Below are positions 60,560-64,000 of a DNA stretch of 64,000 nt, piece by piece. The DNA is from Heterobilharzia americana (taxonomy: Eukaryota; Platyhelminthes; Trematoda; Strigeidida; Schistosomatidae). The translations under genes and the position numbers were made by a program. Where the stretch lies: NCBI GenBank assembly GCA_944470555.2, contig OX104127.1, positions 115,720,741 through 115,784,740 of the forward strand, given 5' to 3'. The stretch's first letter is position 1, and each line of letters begins with the position of its first letter. The notes beneath the pieces are model-generated. The model was not told the DNA's origin and searched no databases. It saw nothing but the letters and a program-made list of their open reading frames with translations.

Positions 60560-60698
60560 CTAAGAGCTGGCACGGACCAGAAGATCCCAACTGTCTAGTT
60601 AAAGCACCGTATCGCAATGTAAGTTGATGGTATTCGACGCAGTATCTTTCTTGACAAGAGGTCTGAATGTCAAAGTGAAGAAATTCAACGAAGCGCTG
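60560..60698 (-). CDS. Candidate exon, unknown protein
   Basis: On minus, after a possible acceptor TTATTGATGCACCAG, in phase 0: RFVEFLHFDIQTSCQERYCV, EYHQLTLRYGALTRQLGSSG, with the open frame running on to 60,519. It overlaps 60,327-60,526 slightly in another frame. A 34-bp micro-intron (GTTCAC...TTTACAG) would join the two in phase. Micro-introns of this size are known in schistosomes, but the donor is poor. Alternatively, one frameshift separates two parts of a pseudogene. Confidence 0.25.
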
Positions 60699-61163
60699 GT
60701 GCATCAATAAGATAACCATCACTCTATGCCATCTTTCACATTATTGTTGATGAAAGGTTTTTATTTATCTTATTTCTAAGAGAGATCTTTTCCATGAGTG
60801 TGATTTGACTAATATATACCTTCATTATCTTGAAACTTTGACTGACGTTTGCTTCTCTTCTGACTATCAAAAACAGCTACCACTGCTATAACCGTGAGCG
60901 AACAAAGTAGTCAGTTGGATTGTTCTTGTTTTTCTCGGCCACCGTTTCAATCTGAACTACTTGCTGATCACAAGATACCGTGAAATGATCCTTGATAACA
61001 TAGATATCAGAATGAAACTCTAATTAGATGGAGTTGAATAAGTTTGGCTCTGGGTAAATAATTTGTAAGTGAAGGCTGTCTGCAAAATCCATTTGAGATT
61101 AAAAAAAGTTTATGACTTTTCGTGATGTTGTGAAAGCAGCTTATGTGGTGAGGAAAAGCTGTT

Positions 61164-61285
61164 CAAGTGATCACCACTACAAATAGCAAGTGGGACCAAA
61201 TCAGATCAGGGTATACGTCCATACATGCATTCACGCTAATCATTTCCGGACTCTCTGTCATCAGTTCGATCGGATTCTTGTGACC
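61164..61285 (-). CDS. Candidate exon, unknown protein
   Basis: On minus: GHKNPIELMTESPEMISVNA, CMDVYPDLIWSHLLFVVVIT, stop at 61,163. A phase-0 donor-like GTAGTG follows SHLLF. The composition is protein-like, with no domain. It is the first of the minus-strand series. Its start is undefined. Confidence 0.22.
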
Positions 61286-62040
61286 TTAATTCAAACTTAA
61301 TGTAATTAACAATTACAAAGAATGAAACAATGGTAAACCATGTTATTTTATTGCATACAAAGCGTTTTTTTAGTAGATGTTTAGGTTTGAAAGTTACTCA
61401 CTCAATAATGACCAAAAACTTCCATGAAGGTTTCCTCTGAGCTTACATAGCGTATCCAGCATTAGGTCTGATCACAAGTAAAATTGTGGCTCCCAGTCTC
61501 TATATCACTGCTTCTGCAATTAATCTGGAGATCGGTCATCCCACTGCCGTTCTTTTAATCTTGCGGTACATATTGCCATTGAATTGGAAGTATTTTGTCA
61601 TACAAAGATTAATGAGTCCCATCACACTTGAACATTTAATTTTCGTGCTTTTGAAGGGCTTGTGTGTTTAGTAAACAGGAGGGAAATAGTTTCTTTGACC
61701 AGTTTTGGTTCATCGTACACATTTACCATAAATAAAGTTCGCACAAATCAAAGTTTATGGCTCATTAATATAACTTGTCTTGCAAACACACATTCAAATA
61801 TGCACGTACACGCATATCTTCATCTTGAACTGAGACTATATATTGATGGTGATAACATTCACTCCTGTATTATTATCAATTTTATGTTCATTTATCAGTA
61901 AGATGATCTGATCTGTTTCCATTTACTATTTAAACTTGTACATTATTCTTTGCAGTCGTGGTCTTCACTATTCTACAAACACACTTACATTATAATATGC
62001 AATATTTTCTACATGGGTATTTAACTGTTCCTAGAAATGA
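61286..62040. other. No supported gene
   Basis: The + strand open stretches 61,486-61,671 and 61,662-61,901 overlap and lack domains. On minus, LGATILLVIRPNAGYA ends at a good donor (GTAAGC near 61,450), but its phase does not fit the next candidate exon. Confidence 0.4.
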
Positions 62041-62225
62041 ACACTTCATCCAAACCGTGCAGTTCCTGTGTAGCCTGTTAATCCTTCAGCACACAAGAAC
62101 TTTGTTCCACTGAGTATATCTCGTCAAATTCTTCCTTTCTGTTTGTTTTGATCTTTTCACGTCTTCTGAACGAACCATGTACACTCGCACATTTTTAAAA
62201 TGTTTTCAAAACGTTATTTCTCAAA
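62040..62225 (+). repeat. Unclassified direct repeat, copy 2
   Basis: The partner of 58,575-58,775: GTCTTCTGAACGAACCATGT and CGCACATTTTTAAAATG near 62,162-62,205. It ends about 60 bp before the 3' end of RTE-4. Confidence 0.5.
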
Positions 62226-62285
62226 CTAAGGATGAAACAGGAAAAAAACAGCACGGTGGATGGAAATGGACATGTAAATGCTCAA

Positions 62286-64000
62286 TGTACATTAATATTA
62301 TTCATCCGTTGGGTTCCTAGTAGAACATACAGCTTCAGTAGCACGCCTCCATCGCACTCTCTCCTCTGCAATATTTTCAAACTCGCTCCACCACCGCCTA
62401 CAAGCTTTCATTTCTTCATCACACGATCTCCTCTATGTCACTCTCGCTTCGGACGCCCAACTCGTCGTTTCCCGTCTGGGTTCCAATCGACGGCCTGGCA
62501 CGTGATGTCCCCAATCGGTCTTCTCAGTGTATGCCCAATCCATCTCCACTTCCTTCTGCATATTTGTTGGGTGATAGGTTGTGGGTTGGTTTGTTCCCAG
62601 CCTGAGTTCCCTGTTGCTTATTATTTCTGGCCATCTGATCTTCAGTGTTAGTATTGAGGTAGCGTAGGTGGCAGTTGTTGATGAATGTCTATAGTTTGTT
62701 GGAAATGCTTATTGTGACGTGCCATGTAGTCATGTAGTGCCATATAGCAGCACTGACTTGATATTTGTGGTGAAAATCCGGATCATGTTCTTTGTGTTGA
62801 GTGCAGTAAATTTCCACACTGATTTCAGACTAATGAAGTGTTGTCTTGCTTTTCCATCCCTGGCTTTAAAGTTTTTATCTGTGTCGCCGCCTCTAGTTGA
62901 GACGATGCTGCTTTGCATGCTTACTTGAAAGAGACTACTTCCTTTACGTTTCTCCTGTTGATGGTGACTGGTGCCTGTTGTTGTTTTTGATTAGTTATCT
63001 TCACCACCTCTATCTTCTCTACGTTCACTTGAAGTACCATCTTTGCTACCTTGCAGCTTCTGTCAACTTGTTGATTTTCGCCTGTAAATCGTCAAGTATG
63101 TGTGACATTAGACATGAATCATCGTCGGCGTCAAAATCTAAATTTTCTAAGTCCTTTTCATTGGTGCAGCTGGTGTATGCCTATCTTCGCGCTCGTCACA
63201 TGTTTGCAGCATAATTCAGTCCAGTTGACCACAATCAGGAAGATGATCGGTGATAGTAGGCGGCAGTCTTGTCTTACTCCTGTCTTCACTTCAAAAGGAT
63301 CACTGAGCTTTCCATTGTGAATCACATGATATATAGCCTTATATAGCATATAGCTGTTGAATGAGGTTGATAAAGGTTTGTGGCACTAAAACCGTTGTGT
63401 TGAAGCAGTTGCCAAATTACTTCCTGGTCGACGCTGTCGAAGGCCTTTTCAAAATCCATGAAGTTGAGGTACAGATCCAGTTGACTGTCAATCTGTGCTG
63501 TGTTCTATTATGATGTGTAGCGTTGTAATTTGATCCGCACATGATTCATGCTTTCTGAAGCAAGCTTGTTCCGGTCGTAATTTTGAATGCAGGGCACCTG
63601 TTAGTCTCTCCAGGATGATGTGGCTCAATAGTTTTCTTGGGGTGACCGGGGACAGCAGCATGATTTCACTGCAGTTGTTGCTAAGACTCAGGTCTCCCTC
63701 CTTTGGAAGTTTGACAAGGTGGCACTTATTTCAGTCGGCAGGTACCTTTTCTTCGTTTTTGAAAGGGTCATCCCATAGATTCCATTACCTGTCCTCCTTG
63801 GTGACTTAGTCGCCTTCACCATCTATCATTGGTTTCGTCTGAGTTGATCCCTTCCCAGATATCATTTCGGTTATTTGATATAATGTTGTCAGGTCTCTCC
63901 TACCTGCAGCCTGTTCTGCTTCACTTGCAAATGTGTCGTACAAGTGTCTTTTGTCTGTTCGTCAACTCTTCTTCACTTCCTTGTCCAGTGTTTTATACAT
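62286..64000 (-). mobile_element. RTE-clade retrotransposon, continues past the window (RTE-4)
   Basis: The 3' end lies at 62,286-62,315 (CATCCGTTGGGTTCCTAG on +). On minus it runs through the C-terminal domain, RT and linker to TGTATAAAACACTGGACAAG at the window edge (RTE-1 equivalent about 2,818). The 5' endonuclease part is outside the window. An internal loss of about 0.2 kb is present between the linker and the RT fingers (near 63,770-63,820). It lacks the GAAGT expansion of RTE-1/2. Confidence 0.88.
62700..63760 (-). pseudogene. RTE-4 reverse transcriptase, broken
   Basis: MDFEKAFDSVDQEVIWQLLQ (about 63,462-63,405) is a textbook RT motif A with its aspartates. FEVKTGVRQDCRLLSPIIFL then IVVNW (63,295-63,230) is motif B. 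LDFDADDDSCLMS (about 63,143-63,105) keeps an ADD core at motif C. VNVEKIEVVKI-like residues and IFTTNIKSVLLYG follow. The opposite-strand open frames are shadows. The motifs are better preserved than in RTE-1 or RTE-6, but stops between them show it is inactive. Confidence 0.8.

Noticed and set aside
62232..62651. 139-codon + strand frame
   Set aside because: Antisense to the RTE-4 C-terminal region. Its residues mirror known RTE codons on the minus strand.
1..64000. CRISPR arrays, bacterial operons, prophage or rRNA
   Set aside because: No regularly spaced direct repeats, no ribosome-binding-site-led gene clusters and no rRNA-like sequence. All evidence points to a eukaryotic non-coding region.

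Overview
This is a eukaryotic, AT-rich, gene-poor window that is mostly repeats and unassigned non-coding DNA. The repeat content suggests a schistosome (blood fluke). There are several RTE-clade non-LTR retrotransposons resembling schistosome SR2-type elements. There are tRNA-headed SINEs of the Sm-alpha type, two of which carry recognisable hammerhead-ribozyme remnants. There are also Penelope-like elements (PLEs). Genus and species are inferred from these families only; nothing in the window fixes the species.

Layout. 0-4.8 kb: a possible PLE scrap (about 1.1-1.29 kb), then a long but dead RTE copy on + (RTE-1, 1393-4809). 9.6-10.0 kb: an intronless, frameshifted coding relic of unknown origin. 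10.3-11.5 kb: a decayed PLE on the minus strand (PLE-2). 13.25-13.61 kb: an inverted pair of SINE units. 16.46-19.20 kb: RTE-2 (minus), a sibling of RTE-1 that shares its disabling changes and lacks a further ~0.67 kb. 22.36 kb: a SINE head fused directly to a SINE tail. 25.6-28.2 kb: PLE-1, with RT and GIY-YIG regions lying between ~300-bp inverted terminal arms that each hold a hammerhead-like core. 28.8 kb: Sm-alpha scrap. 36.7-37.8 kb: 5'-truncated RTE-6. 38.6-39.8 kb: an inverted SINE pair followed by a second, unrelated inverted repeat. 41.3 and 45.3 kb: Sm-alpha units with hammerhead remnants. 47.4-49.45 kb: internally deleted RTE-3. 57.8-58.3 kb (RTE-5, +) and 62.3 kb to the window end (RTE-4, minus): near-identical over their shared ~0.55 kb and inverted. 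Between them is a ~309-bp near-perfect palindrome centred near 58,963.

No gene is recognised with confidence. A set of minus-strand segments between 61.3 and 46.5 kb (61.2, 60.6, 60.4, 52.9, 46.9 and 46.5 kb) reads like exons. Three of the joins I could test keep the reading frame across plausible splice sites (60,327 to 53,002 and 52,725 to 46,982 are the best). This is offered as a candidate multi-exon gene of unknown function. If it is real, RTE-3's right end, RTE-5 and the palindrome would sit in its introns or close by.

The recurring theme is inverted repetition at several scales: the palindrome, SINE pairs, PLE arms, the 39-kb inverted repeat and the opposed RTE copies. Any transcript crossing these would fold into long hairpins.
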